Source of the DNA: Myxococcota bacterium
GTDB lineage: Bacteria > Myxococcota_A > UBA9160 > UBA6930
Reading direction: 5' to 3'
DNA length: 64,000 nucleotides
NCBI GenBank assembly: GCA_028285625.1
Contig: JANQOX010000005.1
Span: 124,001-188,000, forward strand
Positions 1 through 9,138 of this stretch are shown in pieces. The notes below the pieces were generated by a model. It was not told where the DNA came from. It saw only the letters and a program-made list of their open reading frames with translations, and did no database searches. Both the position numbers and the translations under genes were made by a program. Numbering within the stretch: position 1 is the stretch's first letter; every line of letters begins with the position of its first letter.

Positions 1-2649
1 CGTCTTCTGTTGCTCGCGCTGCTCGCCCTCGAGGTCGAATCGCAAGCCCGGGTAGTCGGCGATCAGCGCGGGCAAGAAGCTGCGGCGCAGGTCGGCGAGG
101 ACGGCGTTGGCGTTGCCCTCGGTCTGGTCGACGTCGGCCGTCACGTTGATGACGCGGCTTCGGTCGGCCCGCTTGATGGTGGCGAAGCCCCGGCCGTAGT
201 CGGCGCGAGCCACGGCGTAGAAGGGCACTTCGCCACCGCCCGGGGCGCGGATGCGCAGGTTCTGGAGGTCTTCGAGCGAGCGCCGGCCGCTCTGCGGGTA
301 GCGAACCATCACGCGGATGTCGTCGCGGCCGCGTTGGATGCGTTGCGCCTCCTGCCCGTAGAACGCCTGGCGCACCTGGCGTGACAGGTCGTCGAGGGTC
401 AGGCCCAGGGGCTCGGCCGTGGGCAGCAGCGACAGTTTGATCTCGCGCTTGCCCGCACTGAAGCTGTCGGTGACGTCGAAGACGCCGGGGTATTCGCCGA
501 GCTTGATCTTGAGACGATCGGCCGCTTCTTCCAGGGCGACGACGTCGGGCGAAGAGAGCTGCAGGTCGATGGGATCGCCCACGCTGAAGAGGTCGGAGGC
601 GTACACCAGCTCGTCCACGTCGGGGATCGGAGGCGTCGCCTCGCGCCAGCGACGGGCGACCTCCTTCGACGACAGCGTGCGGGCGTCGCCACCCAGCAGC
701 TCGATCGAGACTTCGCCCAGGTGGCTATCGCCGGACGCCAGGCCCGAGAGTGTGGGCCGGCCGCCCCCGACCGAGGGCTGCTGGCCCACCGCCGCGAACA
801 CGTTCTCGATGATCGGCATGCCCGTCTCGGCTTCGAGCTCGGCCTGGAGTGCGATGGCTGCGGCCTCGAGGTCGGCAATGGCCCGCGCCGTCGCCGCGGC
901 CGGGGTGCCCAGGGGCATGGCGAGCCGCGCGGACACGTAGTCGCTCTCGACCGGCGGGAAGAACGAGAACTTCATCCGACCCGTACCGACGTAGGTGATG
1001 GTGAAGGCCAGCACCGAGACACCCAGCGCGAGGGTGGCGTAGCGCCAGGTCAGCACGCGCTCGAGCGCCGGCCGGTAGATCTGCGTGGCGAAGTGCTCGA
1101 GGCTCCCGGCCAGCTTCGCCTGGAGCCGCCGCCAGCGCGCGGAGATCGAATCGCCCTCGAGCTTTGCGGCTGCGTCCTCACCCCGCTCGAGCTTCATGTG
1201 CCCCAGGTGGGCGGGGAGGATCAGCTGGGATTCGACCAGCGAGAGCGCCAGGCACACGATCACCACCAGGCCGATGGCCCCGAACACCTGACCGAACGGG
1301 CCCGGCGAGAAGATCATCGGCAAGAACGCCGCGACCGTGGTGAGCACGCCGAAGATCACGGGGATCGCCACCTCTTGCGCCCCCGTGATGGCGGATCGCA
1401 GCGGGTCCTCGCCCTTCTCCTGGTGGCGGTGCACGTTCTCGCCGATCACCACGGCATCGTCGACCAGGATGCCGAGCACCAGGATGAACGCGAACAGCGA
1501 GATCACGTCGATGGAGATGTCCAGGACCGGAAACATCGCGAGCGAGCCCGCGAAGGCGATGGGCACGCCCACCGAGACCCAGAACGCCAGCCGCAGCCGT
1601 AGGAACAGGGCGAGCAGCACGAACACGAGGAAGAAGCCCATGCGGCCGTTGTCGATCAGGATCGCCAGCCGATCGCGAAGCACCTCGGACCCGTCGCGCC
1701 AGACCGTGAGCGAGACACCCTCGGGCAGGCGCGATCGCGCGTCGCCGACGTACCGCTTCACCGTCTCGACCAGCTCGAGGACCTTCTGGTCTCCCACGCG
1801 GTAGACCGTGATCAGCACCGCGGGCTCGCCGTTGAAGCGCGCCGAGATCTCTTCTTCGTCGAAGCCGTCCACCACCCGGGCCACGTCGCGCAGCAGCAGG
1901 CGCGTGCCGTCCGGCCGGGTCAGCACCACGATCTCTTCGAACTCTTCGCCGAGGTACGCCTGACCCTTGGTGCGCAGCAGCACCTCACCACCCTCGGTCT
2001 TGATGGAGCCGCCCGGGCGATCGAGCGACCCGCGCGACACCGCCTGCACGACCTGGTCGAAGCCGATGCCGTGGCGCCGGAGCGACTCTTCGGGAACCTC
2101 GATCGAGATCTCGTAGGGCCGCGCCGCGGACAGGTCGACCTGCGTCACTCCGTCGAGCGCCGAGATCTCGTCGCGAATGCGCTCGCCGAAGGTCTTGAGC
2201 GCGCGCTCCGAGAGGTCGCCCGACAGCGCGATCTGCAGCGCGTTGCGACGGATCTCGAAGTGAGACACCACCGGTCGCTCGGTGTCCTCGGGGAAGGTGG
2301 TGATCGAGTCCACCTCGTTCTTGATCTCGGTGATCGCGCGGTCGATCGGGTAGCCCGCGATCAGCTCCGCCGAGACGCCGCAGTTTCCCTCGGCCGCGCT
2401 CGAGGTGATCTTCTCCACGCCCGAGAGGCCCTGGATCTCCTCCTCGATCCGGACGCAGACGCCTTCTTCGACCTCTTCGGGCGTGGCCCCGAGGAACGGC
2501 ACGCCGATCGAGATCACGTCGATCTCGAGGTCGGGAAAGCTCTTCTGGTTGGTGAGCGGGAGCGAGGCGATGCCGCCCACGACCAGCAATGCCATCAGCA
2601 GGTTGGCGGCCACGTGGTTCTCGGCGAACCAGGCGATCAAGCGTTTCAC
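1..2649 (-). CDS. RND efflux transporter permease (AcrB/HAE1-type), C-terminal part outside the window
   Basis: Inner-membrane proton-driven permease of a tripartite efflux pump. Reading the minus strand from the GTG at 2649 gives 883 uninterrupted codons to the window edge. The N-terminus (VKRLIAWFAENHVAANLLM) is a typical first RND helix. Porter-domain sequence follows, then the TM4 motif GILVDDAVV carrying the paired Asp residues of the proton relay near residue 400. The full family length is about 1,020-1,050 residues, so roughly the last 150 are missing. The GTG overlaps the TGA of the upstream adaptor gene (GTGA), so the two are translationally coupled. The substrate cannot be read from the sequence; the HAE1/HAE2-like N-terminus fits hydrophobic or amphiphilic compounds. 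The outer-membrane channel gene is not visible here. Confidence 0.93.
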   Translation of the reverse strand, partial: MKRLIAWFAENHVAANLLMALLVVGGIASLPLTNQKSFPDLEIDVISIGVPFLGATPEEVEEGVCVRIEEEIQGLSGVEKITSSAAEGNCGVSAELIAGYPIDRAITEIKNEVDSITTFPEDTERPVVSHFEIRRNALQIALSGDLSERALKTFGERIRDEISALDGVTQVDLSAARPYEISIEVPEESLRRHGIGFDQVVQAVSRGSLDRPGGSIKTEGGEVLLRTKGQAYLGEEFEEIVVLTRPDGTRLLLRDVARVVDGFDEEEISARFNGEPAVLITVYRVGDQKVLELVETVKRYVGDARSRLPEGVSLTVWRDGSEVLRDRLAILIDNGRMGFFLVFVLLALFLRLRLAFWVSVGVPIAFAGSLAMFPVLDISIDVISLFAFILVLGILVDDAVVIGENVHRHQEKGEDPLRSAITGAQEVAIPVIFGVLTTVAAFLPMIFSPGPFGQVFGAIGLVVIVCLALSLVESQLILPAHLGHMKLERGEDAAAKLEGDSISARWRRLQAKLAGSLEHFATQIYRPALERVLTWRYATLALGVSVLAFTITYVGTGRMKFSFFPPVESDYVSARLAMPLGTPAAATARAIADLEAAAIALQAELEAETGMPIIENVFAAVGQQPSVGGGRPTLSGLASGDSHLGEVSIELLGGDARTLSSKEVARRWREATPPIPDVDELVYASDLFSVGDPIDLQLSSPDVVALEEAADRLKIKLGEYPGVFDVTDSFSAGKREIKLSLLPTAEPLGLTLDDLSRQVRQAFYGQEAQRIQRGRDDIRVMVRYPQSGRRSLEDLQNLRIRAPGGGEVPFYAVARADYGRGFATIKRADRSRVINVTADVDQTEGNANAVLADLRRSFLPALIADYPGLRFDLEGEQREQQKT

Positions 2650-3950
2650 GAGGCGGGTGCCTCGGCCGCGGCCGCCTGGGCGGCGTCCGGCTCGGTCGGG
2701 TCCGCCGCGACCGGCTCGGCGGGCGCGCCGTCGCCCGCTACGCGCACGCGCATGCCCTCGACCACCGCGCGCAACGGCGAGATGCTGACGCGGTCGCCCG
2801 CCGCCAGGCCCGTGCCGATCACGACCACCTCGGGCTCGGTGCGCAGCACCTCCACGGGACGGATGTGGAGCCGCCCTTCAGCGTCCACGACGTGCACCTC
2901 TTCAGAGGCGTCCGGGTCCATCGGGTTGCCCGACCGCAGTGCGGCGCGAGGCAGCACGAAGACGTCGTGGGCCGTTCGCCCCTGGATCTCGGCACGCACG
3001 AAGAGCCCGACGGCCAACGGCACCGGCTCGGTCTCGGCGTGGAGTCCGTAGGGGTCGGCCACGCGCGCCACCAGCCGAACCATGCGCGTTTGCGGGTCGA
3101 TCTCGCCGGCGGTCCGCACCACACGACCGAGCCAGGTCTGCTCGCTGCCCGCGAATTCGGCTCGAAGCACGACCTCGGGGCCGCGGTCTGGCACGGCATC
3201 CTCGGTGGCGGTGTTCTCGGTGGTTGCGGCGCGCAGGTGCTTCGGCGCGCGCGGGACGTCGACGTAGCGGAGCTCGCGGTCGGGGAGCGGCAGGGACACC
3301 TCCACGAAGTCGACCGAGTACAACGTGGCGATGCTCTCACCGCGGTTGACGAACTGCCCGACATCTACGCGCTCGCTGCGCACGCGCCCCTCGAAGGCGG
3401 CCCGCAGCACGGTGCGCTCGAGGTCACGCTCGGCGCGATCGACCAGCGCCTTCGCCTCGTCGAGCGCAGCGGCCGCGACGGAGGCCGCGTTCGACGCGTC
3501 GTCGAAGCGCGCCTCCGAGGCGACGCCCTTCTCCTTGAGGGTGGTCTGTCTGACGAGCTCGTTCTGGGCGCGTTGGCTCTCGCTGCTGGCGCGTGCCAGG
3601 GCCGCACGAGCGGTGGTGAGCGCGACGCGGTAGTCCGCGTCCTCGATGCGGACCAGGGCTTCGCCCGGCCGGAAGAAGCCCCCCGAAGCCAGCGCCGGCG
3701 AGATCCACTCGACCTCGCCGGCCACCTGCGGCACGAGCTCGCTCTCGTTGCGCGGCTCGACCGTGCCCTGGCTGTGCACGACGAAGCGCCAGTCCGTGGG
3801 CTCGGCCTCGATCACCCGCACCAGCGGCGTGACCTGCGCGGGGGGCTTGAGTTCGACGTCGGGCCGGGTCGCGACCAGCAGGGCGATGGCGACCACGCCG
3901 ACGGCGAGGATGGCGAGGGGCCAGACGAGCTTGGGACTGGGGCGGGGCAT
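2646..3950 (-). CDS. RND efflux periplasmic adaptor (HlyD/MFP family)
   Basis: Membrane-fusion protein of 434 residues that links the neighbouring RND permease to an outer-membrane channel. It starts with a signal-anchor helix (LVWPLAILAVGVVAIALLVA). Next come a lipoyl-like half (around residues 45-100), an alanine- and glutamate-rich coiled-coil hairpin (about 100-170), the second lipoyl half (FEGRVRSERVDVGQFV) and a beta-barrel domain. The C-terminal tail is Ala/Glu/Pro-rich and low-complexity. It lies upstream of the permease in the same operon, with a 4-nt overlap. The ATG at 3950 directly precedes the hydrophobic segment, and no strong Shine-Dalgarno is visible before it. Confidence 0.93.
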   Translation of the reverse strand: MPRPSPKLVWPLAILAVGVVAIALLVATRPDVELKPPAQVTPLVRVIEAEPTDWRFVVHSQGTVEPRNESELVPQVAGEVEWISPALASGGFFRPGEALVRIEDADYRVALTTARAALARASSESQRAQNELVRQTTLKEKGVASEARFDDASNAASVAAAALDEAKALVDRAERDLERTVLRAAFEGRVRSERVDVGQFVNRGESIATLYSVDFVEVSLPLPDRELRYVDVPRAPKHLRAATTENTATEDAVPDRGPEVVLRAEFAGSEQTWLGRVVRTAGEIDPQTRMVRLVARVADPYGLHAETEPVPLAVGLFVRAEIQGRTAHDVFVLPRAALRSGNPMDPDASEEVHVVDAEGRLHIRPVEVLRTEPEVVVIGTGLAAGDRVSISPLRAVVEGMRVRVAGDGAPAEPVAADPTEPDAAQAAAAEAPAS

Positions 3951-4269
3951 GGTGGGTAGGGCGAGGGCCGGGAAGTGGACGGCGCCTTCGGATCCACAAG
4001 CCTACAACTCCTGTCGCGACTTACCCCTCGGGGCCTCCAAGGGGCCCTCGCGGGCGACCTGCGGCGGTTCAAGGCCCGCCCGAGGCGTGGCGCGCGAGGG
4101 ACGATCCGGTGCAGGGGCCTCTCGAGATGGGGAGAAACCCCAAGGCAACCCTCGCGTACGGGATCCGGCCGTCGCGTATGGGGCGCGTTGGGCCTCTTGC
4201 TAGGTGCGCGCGCCGAACGGTTCTTGCCCAGCCGTGATAGCATGCGCGAGTCTGCTGCTGGAGGAACCC
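3951..4269. other. Intergenic region between divergent RND operon and PEP-CTERM gene
   Basis: This 319-nt stretch has no credible gene. It must hold the promoter of the efflux operon (minus strand) and of the PEP-CTERM gene (plus strand). It contains a 5-bp hairpin TGGGG-AGAAA-CCCCA near 4128-4142 and the direct repeat described separately. I saw no riboswitch consensus. Confidence 0.5.
4153..4182 (+). promoter_or_regulatory. Direct repeat CGCGTAYGGG, 20-bp period, upstream of PEP-CTERM gene
   Basis: CGCGTACGGG (4153-4162) and CGCGTATGGG (4173-4182) are spaced exactly 20 bp start to start, close to two helical turns. They end about 87 bp before the PEP-CTERM start. That is a plausible activator tandem site, but the role is inferred only from spacing and position. 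Confidence 0.3.
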
Positions 4270-4908
4270 ATGTTGCGCTGCACTCGTTATGCGTTCGCGC
4301 TCGCCATCGCCGTCGCGCTCCTTGCGCCCGTTTCGGCCACCGCCACGCCGATGCACCTGGCCGGGCCCACGGGCGGAGCCCAGGATGCGAGCCTGACCAT
4401 CGGCTTCGAGTTCATCGTCGGCCCCGACCCGGTGAGTATCACCGCGCTCGGGATCATGGAGCAGGGACCGCTCGGCTCGTACGGCTTCGGCAGCTCGGCA
4501 GAGCGCGAGGCGGCCATCTGGGAGACGGACGGAACGCCGGTGGCCAGCGTGTTGGTGAACCAGTTGACGGACCCGCTGGTCGATGGATTCATCTGGGGGT
4601 CGCTCCCGGCTCCCGTCGTCCTGCAGGCGAACACGAGCTACATCCTCGGCGCGCGGACGGACAATGCGTTCTACGCGTTCCTGCCCCTGGCCAACGACAT
4701 CCTCGACCCCGCGTTCACGCTGGTGCAGGGCCGATGGGTTTCCGGCGGACCCACGTACGTCATCCCCACGGCCCAGTTCCCGAGCGGCACGGACGCGTCC
4801 TTCTACTGGACGCACGTGAACGCCCAGTTCACGGTGGTGCCCGAGCCGGTCGGCCTCATGCTGGTGGCGGCTGCCCTCGTGGCCCTGGGGGTCCACCGGC
4901 GGCGCTAG
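4270..4908 (+). CDS. PEP-CTERM sorting-domain protein
   Basis: Small secreted protein of 212 residues, predicted to be handled by the exosortase system. It has an N-terminal signal peptide (FALAIAVALLAPVSATATP). The middle is Gly/Thr-rich and beta-predicted, with a DUF4082-like flavour (tests on appearance, no firm family). The C-terminal sorting signal is VVPEP, then a hydrophobic helix (LMLVAAALVALG), then a basic tail HRRR. The ATG at 4270 was chosen because GGAGGA lies 5 nt upstream; the reading frame is open to a GTG at 4204, but that would bury the signal peptide. No exosortase gene lies in this window, so the sorting enzyme must be encoded elsewhere. Confidence 0.85.
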   Translation: MLRCTRYAFALAIAVALLAPVSATATPMHLAGPTGGAQDASLTIGFEFIVGPDPVSITALGIMEQGPLGSYGFGSSAEREAAIWETDGTPVASVLVNQLTDPLVDGFIWGSLPAPVVLQANTSYILGARTDNAFYAFLPLANDILDPAFTLVQGRWVSGGPTYVIPTAQFPSGTDASFYWTHVNAQFTVVPEPVGLMLVAAALVALGVHRRR

Positions 4909-4926
4909 CCGCGTTCGTCGTTCCGA

Positions 4927-5814
4927 TCAGGCGCCGGGTGCCAGCGCTTCGAGCACGTCCCGGTCGATGCCCATGGCGCCATCCGGGCGGATGGGCTGGA
5001 TGCAGACGTGGGTGGCCCCGGCATCGTGGTGCGCCGCGATGCGCTCGCGAAGCGCCGCCTCGTCGCCCCAGGCCACGATGGCGTCCACGAGCCGATCGCT
5101 GGCGTGGGCCGGGTCGGCCCAGTCGGCGTCTTCGAAGCCGAGCTCGCGCAGGTTGTTCTGGTAGTTCGGAGCGCGCAGGTAGATCGCCATGGCGTTGCGT
5201 GCCGCCGCGCGGGCGCGCCCCGGGTCGGTCTCGAGAATGACCTTCTGCTCCGGGCACAGCCACGCGTCGGGGCCCATACGCTCGCGAGCCCGGCGGGTGT
5301 GCTCGGGGGTCACGAAGTAGGGGTGGGCGCCGCGCGTACGCGTGGCCGCGAGCTTCAGCATGAGGGGACGCAGGGCCGCGAGCACGATCGGCGCATCCTC
5401 TTCGGGCGGCCGCGCCATGTAGATCGCCCCCTCCATGGCATCCAGAAAGTCGCGCATGGCGGGCACCGGCTTCTTGTACTCGTGGCCTCGCGCGTTCGAC
5501 ACCAGATGCTTGTGCGAGACGCCGATCCCCAGCACGAAACGGCCTGGTGCCAGCTGCGACATGGTCTTGTGGATGGCCTTCATGGTCATCGGGTCGCGCG
5601 CGTAGAGGTTGGCGATGCCGGTGCACAGCACCAGCTTCTCGGTGTGGGCCGCCAGGTAGCCGAGCGTCGAGAACGGATCGAGGCCGACGGCCTCGGGGAT
5701 CCAGAGGGCCGAATAGCCCCAGCGCTCGAGCTGCTGCGCGAACGCGACGTTCTCGTCGGGCGACTGCCCGTCCAGCGCGGCCCAGACGCCGAGTCTTCCG
5801 ATCTCCGTGGTCAT
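4927..5814 (-). CDS. LLM class F420-dependent oxidoreductase (TIGR03620-like)
   Basis: Bacterial-luciferase-like monooxygenase-fold enzyme of 295 residues. The start LGVWAALDGQSPDENVAF, the strand motif GYSALWIPEAVG and the loop LAPGRFVLGIGVSH are typical of F420-dependent LLM enzymes of the TIGR03620 type. The exact substrate is unknown; related proteins act on alcohols, ketones or acyl intermediates using F420 rather than FMN. The ATG follows a GGAGATGGG ribosome-binding site. It is transcribed divergently from the MDR reductase gene at 5922, with 107 nt between them that includes a TATCAT box on the minus strand. If the cofactor call is right, the organism makes coenzyme F420. Confidence 0.85.
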   Translation of the reverse strand: MTTEIGRLGVWAALDGQSPDENVAFAQQLERWGYSALWIPEAVGLDPFSTLGYLAAHTEKLVLCTGIANLYARDPMTMKAIHKTMSQLAPGRFVLGIGVSHKHLVSNARGHEYKKPVPAMRDFLDAMEGAIYMARPPEEDAPIVLAALRPLMLKLAATRTRGAHPYFVTPEHTRRARERMGPDAWLCPEQKVILETDPGRARAAARNAMAIYLRAPNYQNNLRELGFEDADWADPAHASDRLVDAIVAWGDEAALRERIAAHHDAGATHVCIQPIRPDGAMGIDRDVLEALAPGA

Positions 5815-5921
5815 CCCATCTCCATCATCAGGTTCGCCGGATGATACTCGGCACCGACCGGGCGTCCCGACCGGTGCTCAGGACGCGGTAGAGTCGTGGG
5901 CTCACCCGCCTGGGAGCCGCC

Positions 5922-7067
5922 ATGACCACCGAAGTGCCTCAGACCGCGCTGCAGATCCAGTCCCTCGTGCGAGACGACGGCACCCTCGAACTCTCGCTCG
6001 GCGAAGCCTCGGTGCCCGAGCCCGGCCCGGACGAGGTCGTCGTACGCGTCGAGGCCGCACCGATCAATCCCTCCGACCTCGGCCTGCTCTTCGGGCCGGC
6101 CGACATGCAGACGGCGAAGGCCAGCGGGGACGCCGCGCGTCCCGTCGTCACCGCCGACGTGCCCGCCGCCGCGATGTCGTTCGTCGCCGCGCGGGTCGGC
6201 GAGGCCATGCCCGTCGGCAACGAGGGGGGCGGCGTGGTGGTGGCTGCGGGCGACTCGCCGGCGGCGCAGGCGCTGCTCGGGCGGACGGTCGGCGTCGTCG
6301 GGGGCGGGACCTACTCGCAGTACCGCTGCGTGAAGACGTTCCTCTGCCTGGCCCTGCCGGAAGGCACGACGCCGGTAGAGGGTGCGTCGTGCTTCGTGAA
6401 CCCGCTGACGGCCTTGGGCATGGTCGAGACCATGAAGCTCGAGGGGCACACGGCACTCGTACACACGGCCGCGGCTTCGAACCTGGGCCAGATGCTGAAC
6501 AAGCTCTGCCTCGCCGACGGGGTGCCGCTGGTCAACATCGTTCGCCGGGAGGAGCAGGCGGAGTTGCTGCGCGGGCTCGGCGCCAAGGTCGTCTGCAACT
6601 CGAGCTCACCCGACTTCCCCGCAGAGCTCACCGACGCGCTCGCCGAGACGGGTGCGACGCTCGCCTTCGACGCCACGGGGGGTGGCGACCTCACCAGCCG
6701 CATCCTGGGCTGCATGGAGATCGCGGCGAACCGCTCGGCCGACGCCTACAGCCGCTACGGCTCGGAGACCCACAAGCAGGTGTACATCTACGGCTCGCTC
6801 GACCGCTCGCCGACCACCCTGCACCGCAACTTCGGCATGGCCTGGGGCGTGGGAGGCTGGCTGCTCACGCCCTTCCTGCAGAAGATCGGCATGGAGGCCG
6901 GCCAGCGCCTGCGCGATCGCGTGGCCAACGAGATCAAGACGACCTTCGCCAGCCACTACACCCGCGAGGTCTCGCTTGCAGGGGCGCTCGACCTCGATGC
7001 GATCGCCACCTACGGCAAGCAGGCCACGGGTGAGAAGTTCCTGATCCGGCCCAACCAGGGGCTCTAG
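5922..7067 (+). CDS. MDR-superfamily zinc-type dehydrogenase / quinone reductase-like
   Basis: Medium-chain dehydrogenase/reductase of 381 residues. It has the GroES-like N-terminus (VVVRVEAAPINPSDLGLLFG) and a Rossmann domain (LVHTAAASNLGQML, then a nucleotide-binding region). I see neither the GHE zinc-ligand motif nor the four-cysteine structural zinc lobe, so this is probably a zinc-free quinone or enoyl reductase rather than an alcohol dehydrogenase. The long insert around residues 60-95 is Ala-rich. It is divergent from the LLM oxidoreductase; sharing a control region suggests a common pathway, but this is inference. Its 3' end overlaps the tail of the convergent gene by 4 nt. Confidence 0.85.
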   Translation: MTTEVPQTALQIQSLVRDDGTLELSLGEASVPEPGPDEVVVRVEAAPINPSDLGLLFGPADMQTAKASGDAARPVVTADVPAAAMSFVAARVGEAMPVGNEGGGVVVAAGDSPAAQALLGRTVGVVGGGTYSQYRCVKTFLCLALPEGTTPVEGASCFVNPLTALGMVETMKLEGHTALVHTAAASNLGQMLNKLCLADGVPLVNIVRREEQAELLRGLGAKVVCNSSSPDFPAELTDALAETGATLAFDATGGGDLTSRILGCMEIAANRSADAYSRYGSETHKQVYIYGSLDRSPTTLHRNFGMAWGVGGWLLTPFLQKIGMEAGQRLRDRVANEIKTTFASHYTREVSLAGALDLDAIATYGKQATGEKFLIRPNQGL

Positions 7068-7564
7068 CCCTGGCCCGCGACGCGCAGGGCCTCGAGGCGC
7101 CTGAGCGCGCCCCAGAGCAGCAACGCGAAGACCACGTGCACGGCGAGGACCGGGGGCCAGCCGGTCAGGTAGATCACGTTGTTGGCGAGGCCCCCGGCGA
7201 ACGGACCGCCGTCGAATGCCAGGCCTCGCGTGCCCGCCAGCGCATTGGCCCAGGCCGGAAGCGTGAAGCCCCAGCCGGTGATCACCGACGACCAGAAGAG
7301 CGCGCGGTGTTGTCGTTCGCTGAGCTCGAGCAGCGGTGCGAGCGCGGCCAGGCCCATCAGCAGCAGGCCGTTCGTGATGCCCTCGAGGTGGGCCATGTTC
7401 CACGCGCGGGCCTCACCGGGGATCTGGATGTCGATCGCCGGGATCAGCGGAAACAGCACGATCTCGCCCAGCAGGTTGAACATGTACATCCAGCCGGTGA
7501 GGACCGTCGTGATCCACAGGCCGGCCCCATGGGCCACGAGCAGGACGCGGGTGCGTTCGGTCAT
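7064..7564 (-). CDS. Styrene-oxide-isomerase-like four-helix membrane protein
   Basis: Small integral membrane protein of 166 residues with about four hydrophobic segments. The order of motifs follows styrene oxide isomerase (StyC) and hydroxylaminobenzene mutase: a conserved His near the N-terminus (VAHGAGLW), MYMFNLLGE in helix 1, then IPGEARAWNMAHLEGITNG. The AH/NG pair in that last motif corresponds to StyC's AHSGPALNG, followed by a helix and a WAN segment. StyC isomerises epoxides to aldehydes and binds heme b through a histidine in this region. By analogy this protein could be an epoxide or hydroxylamine isomerase. It is the last gene of a TetR - PF10118 - isomerase operon, with a 27-nt gap and a GGGAGAG ribosome-binding site. 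The family call is from memory of motifs. Confidence 0.65.
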   Translation of the reverse strand: MTERTRVLLVAHGAGLWITTVLTGWMYMFNLLGEIVLFPLIPAIDIQIPGEARAWNMAHLEGITNGLLLMGLAALAPLLELSERQHRALFWSSVITGWGFTLPAWANALAGTRGLAFDGGPFAGGLANNVIYLTGWPPVLAVHVVFALLLWGALRRLEALRVAGQG

Positions 7565-7591
7565 GGGCTCTCTCCCTGCAGTGCGTAGGGT

Positions 7592-8527
7592 TCAGGCGCT
7601 CTGCGCAAACGGGGGCGGCATCTCCGCGCTGGTCGTGTCGATCAGGGGGACGCGTTCGGCGCCCCCCTCGGCGGCGTAGCCGTCGATCCAGGCGCGTACC
7701 CAGTCGGGATCGGGCTCGCGCGTCGGGTCGTGCCCGGGCAGCGCGCTGCGCAGCAGGAAGGGCAGCACGGCGACGCCGAACTGCGCGACGCGGCGCCACA
7801 GGCGCAGCCGCGAGCGCCAGTCGTGCCAGAGCCCGTCCTTCTTGAGCATCGCCACGTAGCCGCGGCGCGAGTACGCCATCACGTGGAAGGAGCCCGTGAA
7901 GACGCCGAGCGCGCGCATCCAGTAGCCCGGGCACGCCGCCTGGTAGACGTCGAATGCCACGCGCTTGTGCTCGGTCTCCTCGACCAGGTGCCACAGCACG
8001 AACGAGCTCACACGGGGGTCGGCGCCGCGGAAGAGGTCGTGCCGCTGGTGGACGATCCAGTGCGTCACGCCCAGGGTCATGCTCTCGAAGCCGGCGGTGT
8101 ACCCCATGCGAAAGGCCAGCGACCTGCGGGCATTGATGCGCTCGTAGGAGGCCTGCATGGCGTCTTCGACCTCGGCCAGCTCCGGGTAGCCCTTGGCCTT
8201 CAGCAGCTCGTTGTAGCGCCGGTGCTGCCGGTAGTGCTGGCCCTCCTGCGCCATGAAGCCCTTGGCCTCGGTGCGGACGTGCTCGTCTTCGACCCGTTCG
8301 AGCGCCTCCCGCATGGTGTCGATCAGGAAGGGCTCGAGGTAGGGCATGGTGAGCGAGGCCCCGTTGATCATGTGGCTCCACTCGGGCTCGTCCGGCTTCC
8401 AGTGCGGATCGATGACGTCGGGAAACTCGAACGGGATGTGGCGTACCACGATCTCGCCGGGTTTCGGTGCTGACTTGGGTCTCGCCGTGTCCGATTCCGG
8501 TTCCGTGCGCGAGTTCGGTTCGTTCAT
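7592..8527 (-). CDS. Predicted metal-dependent hydrolase, PF10118/COG3687 family
   Basis: Protein of 311 residues with the family's helix-rich metal site. It carries AQEGQHYRQH, a first E/H pair, and VEETEHKRVAFDVY, the second E-x-x-H helix that is the family signature. The biochemical activity is not established; ferritin-like di-metal chemistry is possible. The first 30 residues are polar and disordered. The ATG at 8527 overlaps the TGA of the TetR gene (ATGA), giving direct coupling; the frame remains open far upstream, but that is antisense noise. It sits between its regulator and the isomerase-like gene, so the three likely form one inducible unit. Confidence 0.82.
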   Translation of the reverse strand: MNEPNSRTEPESDTARPKSAPKPGEIVVRHIPFEFPDVIDPHWKPDEPEWSHMINGASLTMPYLEPFLIDTMREALERVEDEHVRTEAKGFMAQEGQHYRQHRRYNELLKAKGYPELAEVEDAMQASYERINARRSLAFRMGYTAGFESMTLGVTHWIVHQRHDLFRGADPRVSSFVLWHLVEETEHKRVAFDVYQAACPGYWMRALGVFTGSFHVMAYSRRGYVAMLKKDGLWHDWRSRLRLWRRVAQFGVAVLPFLLRSALPGHDPTREPDPDWVRAWIDGYAAEGGAERVPLIDTTSAEMPPPFAQSA

Positions 8528-9138
8528 GTTTTCTCCGAGGGCGAGAGCCCTGCGAGCAGGGTTGCGATCAGGGTGGGGGCCACGTCTGCCAGCGAGCGGC
8601 CCATGACCAGCTGGCCGCCGAGGTGCAGGGACACGGCGCCGTGGGCCGCCGCCCAGAACAGGTGCGCGGCCGTGAGCGCGTCCGTCCCCAGGTGGATCAC
8701 GCCCGCGCGATCGGCCTCGGCCAGCGCGCGCTCGCAGACGCCGAGCGCTGCGGCCTTGGCGGCCGAGAGTTCGGGGTCGTCTTCGGGCGCGTCGCCTACC
8801 CGAAACAGCAGCGCGTACGTGCGCGGGCGCGCGAGTGCGAACTCGATGTAGGCCGAGGCGATGGCGCGCAGCCGGGTGCTGGGGTCCGGCTGGCCCTCGG
8901 CGGCTACCTCGAGGGTCTCGCGAACCTGCCCGTAGGCGCGGATCCGCAGGCCCAGGAGCACGCGCTCCTTGCTCGGGAAGTAGCGGTAGGGGGTGGTCGC
9001 GCTGACTCCGGCCCGGGCCGCGATGCGGCGGAGCGAGACGGCCTCGAGCCCCTGGCTCTCGTGGAGGGCCTCGGCGATGTCGAGGATCTCGGCCTGGCGG
9101 GTGAGGACTTCGTCCTTGCTGAGCGCCTTCCTGGGCAT
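8524..9138 (-). CDS. TetR/AcrR family transcriptional regulator
   Basis: Repressor-type regulator of 204 residues. The N-terminal helix-turn-helix runs over about residues 20-60, with VSLRRIAARAGVSATTPYRY and FPSKERVLL. The C-terminal ligand domain ends in a WG/TetR_C-like region (ALTAAHLFWAAAHGAVSLH). I place the start at the ATG at 9138 (MPRKALSKDEV). Another ATG at 9162 lies inside the operator and promoter, and the DNA between 9139 and 9174 looks like -10, spacer and -35. It is the first gene of the operon and presumably autoregulated. See the promoter entry for the leaderless arrangement. Confidence 0.88.
   Translation of the reverse strand: MPRKALSKDEVLTRQAEILDIAEALHESQGLEAVSLRRIAARAGVSATTPYRYFPSKERVLLGLRIRAYGQVRETLEVAAEGQPDPSTRLRAIASAYIEFALARPRTYALLFRVGDAPEDDPELSAAKAAALGVCERALAEADRAGVIHLGTDALTAAHLFWAAAHGAVSLHLGGQLVMGRSLADVAPTLIATLLAGLSPSEKT

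Noticed and set aside
4120-4200. Possible riboswitch before the PEP-CTERM gene
   Set aside because: One short hairpin and a direct repeat exist, but the conserved cores of c-di-GMP, cobalamin or other known riboswitches are not present.
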